Source of the DNA: Burkholderiales bacterium
GTDB taxonomy: Bacteria; Pseudomonadota; Gammaproteobacteria; Burkholderiales; Burkholderiaceae
DNA: 43,619 nt
Reading direction: 5' to 3'
Assembly: GCA_026225235.1 (NCBI GenBank)
Contig: JAMFSK010000084.1
Coordinates: forward strand, 1 to 43,619
A program made the translations under genes and the position numbers. The notes beneath the pieces were generated by a model. It saw nothing but the letters and a program-made list of their open reading frames with translations. It was not told where the DNA came from and ran no database searches. Below are positions 42,642 through 43,619 of this stretch, one piece after another; within the stretch, counting starts at the first letter, position 1; every line of letters begins with the position of its first letter.

Positions 42642-43619
42642 ATGGTATCGACGCTCCCACCCGGCGATGCGCAACCCGGTTGGACCACGGGGACATTCGA
42701 CAATCGCCTCGGCGGGCCATGGTATCAGCCTCGGATTCCGCGCGCGGTGCTCAAGGAGTTGATGAAGCGTAGCGACGGACCGGGTCTGCGCAATTTCGGC
42801 TTGTGGCTCGTCCTGCTGGTCGCATCGGGCGTCGTCGCTGGGCTCAGTTGGGGAAGCTGGTGGGCGGTGCCCGCATTCTTCGTGTACGGCACGATCTACT
42901 CGTCGAGCGACGCCCGCTGGCATGAGCTTGCGCACGGCACACCGTTCAAGACGCGCTGGCTCAACGACGCGTTCTATCATCTATCGTCGTTCATGACGAT
43001 TCGCGAGGCTTACTGGTGGCGCTGGAGCCATGCGCGCCATCATACGCATACCTACTTCGTCGAGCGTGATCCGGAGATCCAGGTCACGCGCCCCACTCAA
43101 TTGCTGCCGATATTTCTCGATTTCTTTGCGCTGATCGGGGGCACCGGGGAGGTGCTCAAGACGATCCGTCACGCGTTCGGCCGGGTCGACGCGGCAACTG
43201 AAGCCTTCCTGCCAGCGAGCGAGAAGCCGAAGATGATCGCGTCGTCGCGGATCTACCTTGCGGTCATCGCCGCAACGATTGTTCTGGCGTGTGTCTTCCG
43301 TAGCGTGCTGCCGTTGATGTTCGTCTGGACGCCACGTTTCTACGGGGGCTGGCTGCACCAGTTGCTGGGTCTTACGCAGCACGCCGGGCTCGGCGTCAAC
43401 GTCAGGGACCATCGGCTCAATACGCGCACGGTCTACCTCAATCCGGTGTTCCGCTTCCTGTATCTGAACATGAACTACCACCTCGAGCATCACCTGTTGC
43501 CGATGGTGCCGTTTCATGCACTGCCGCGTTTGCACGAGGCCATTAGGGATCAGTTGCCGCCCGCGTATCCGGGTCTTTATGTGACCTACTGTGAGATGGC
43601 ACCCGCGTTGTGGACGCAG
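42642..43619 (+). CDS. Fatty acid desaturase-like membrane di-iron enzyme, cut by window end
   Basis: Open for 326 codons to the last base, with no stop in the window. AGGAGA lies five bases before the ATG. Histidine boxes are clear: HELAH (about 103-107), HARHHTH (about 136-142), and HLEHH near 301-305, plus 'HQLLGLTQHAGLGVNVRDHR', giving the di-iron ligands of membrane desaturases and hydroxylases. Two or more hydrophobic pairs separate them. The DHRLNTR segment and overall look resemble the MocD-like subgroup (rhizopine N-demethylase type) more than plain acyl desaturases, but this is by eye only. Context with amide catabolism genes may be relevant. Confidence 0.82.
   Translation, partial: MVSTLPPGDAQPGWTTGTFDNRLGGPWYQPRIPRAVLKELMKRSDGPGLRNFGLWLVLLVASGVVAGLSWGSWWAVPAFFVYGTIYSSSDARWHELAHGTPFKTRWLNDAFYHLSSFMTIREAYWWRWSHARHHTHTYFVERDPEIQVTRPTQLLPIFLDFFALIGGTGEVLKTIRHAFGRVDAATEAFLPASEKPKMIASSRIYLAVIAATIVLACVFRSVLPLMFVWTPRFYGGWLHQLLGLTQHAGLGVNVRDHRLNTRTVYLNPVFRFLYLNMNYHLEHHLLPMVPFHALPRLHEAIRDQLPPAYPGLYVTYCEMAPALWTQ

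Noticed and set aside
1..43619. CRISPR arrays, tRNA or rRNA genes, phage genes
   Set aside because: No regularly spaced repeats, no recognisable tRNA or rRNA sequence and no phage structural or integrase motifs were seen.

Overview
The window looks like a chromosomal segment from a Burkholderia-like betaproteobacterium (Burkholderia, Paraburkholderia or Caballeronia). This is inferred from the high GC content, the trimeric-porin type, and the mix of chemoreceptors, LysR regulators and amide or urea uptake genes; no rRNA or other taxonomic marker is present. No tRNA, rRNA, CRISPR array or prophage was seen.

Layout. 1-3.0 kb: a small GyrB-like ATPase domain protein, a dead IS1182-family insertion sequence (perfect inverted ends, two in-frame stop codons) and a Nudix hydrolase. 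3.1-5.0 kb: a sulfide-detoxification pair (ETHE1-like persulfide dioxygenase and TauE/SafE exporter) behind a perfect 22-bp palindrome. 5.0-14.5 kb: amide/urea locus 1. amiC-amiR run leftward. A UrtABCDE-type ABC transporter, an acetamidase/formamidase and an SDR dehydrogenase run rightward from a sigma-54 promoter, followed by a leader carrying a strong intrinsic terminator. 14.6-17.7 kb: a cysteine desulfurase and a chemoreceptor. 17.9-25.8 kb: a LysR regulator divergent from a catabolic gene row (LeuC-like, LeuD-like, PdxA-like, fluoroacetate-dehalogenase-like hydrolase, MFS carrier, porin). 25.8-33.9 kb: signalling and housekeeping genes, namely two more chemoreceptors, a soluble Cache protein with a chemoreceptor tip behind a FliA-type promoter, class I fructose-bisphosphate aldolase, ChaC and a MASE4-GGDEF cyclase. 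34.1-41.7 kb: amide/nitrile locus 2, with a sigma-70 promoter, a leader terminator, a nitrilase-family hydrolase, a Liv-type ABC transporter containing a permease-ATPase fusion, and a second amiC-amiR pair at the end of the operon. 41.9-43.6 kb: a VOC-family protein and a histidine-box desaturase cut by the window edge.

The most interesting point is that two separate operons, each with its own AmiC sensor and AmiR (ANTAR) RNA-binding antiterminator, both start with a transcribed leader containing an intrinsic terminator. Just upstream of each terminator is a small hairpin whose six-base loop has A at position 1 and G at position 4, the signature of ANTAR-protein RNA targets. Locus 1 adds a sigma-54 promoter, so it appears to combine nitrogen status with ligand sensing. 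A second point of interest is the leuC-leuD-pdxA gene row, which repeats the chemical logic of leuCDB next to a dehalogenase-like enzyme. Functions of these two systems are inferred from sequence only.
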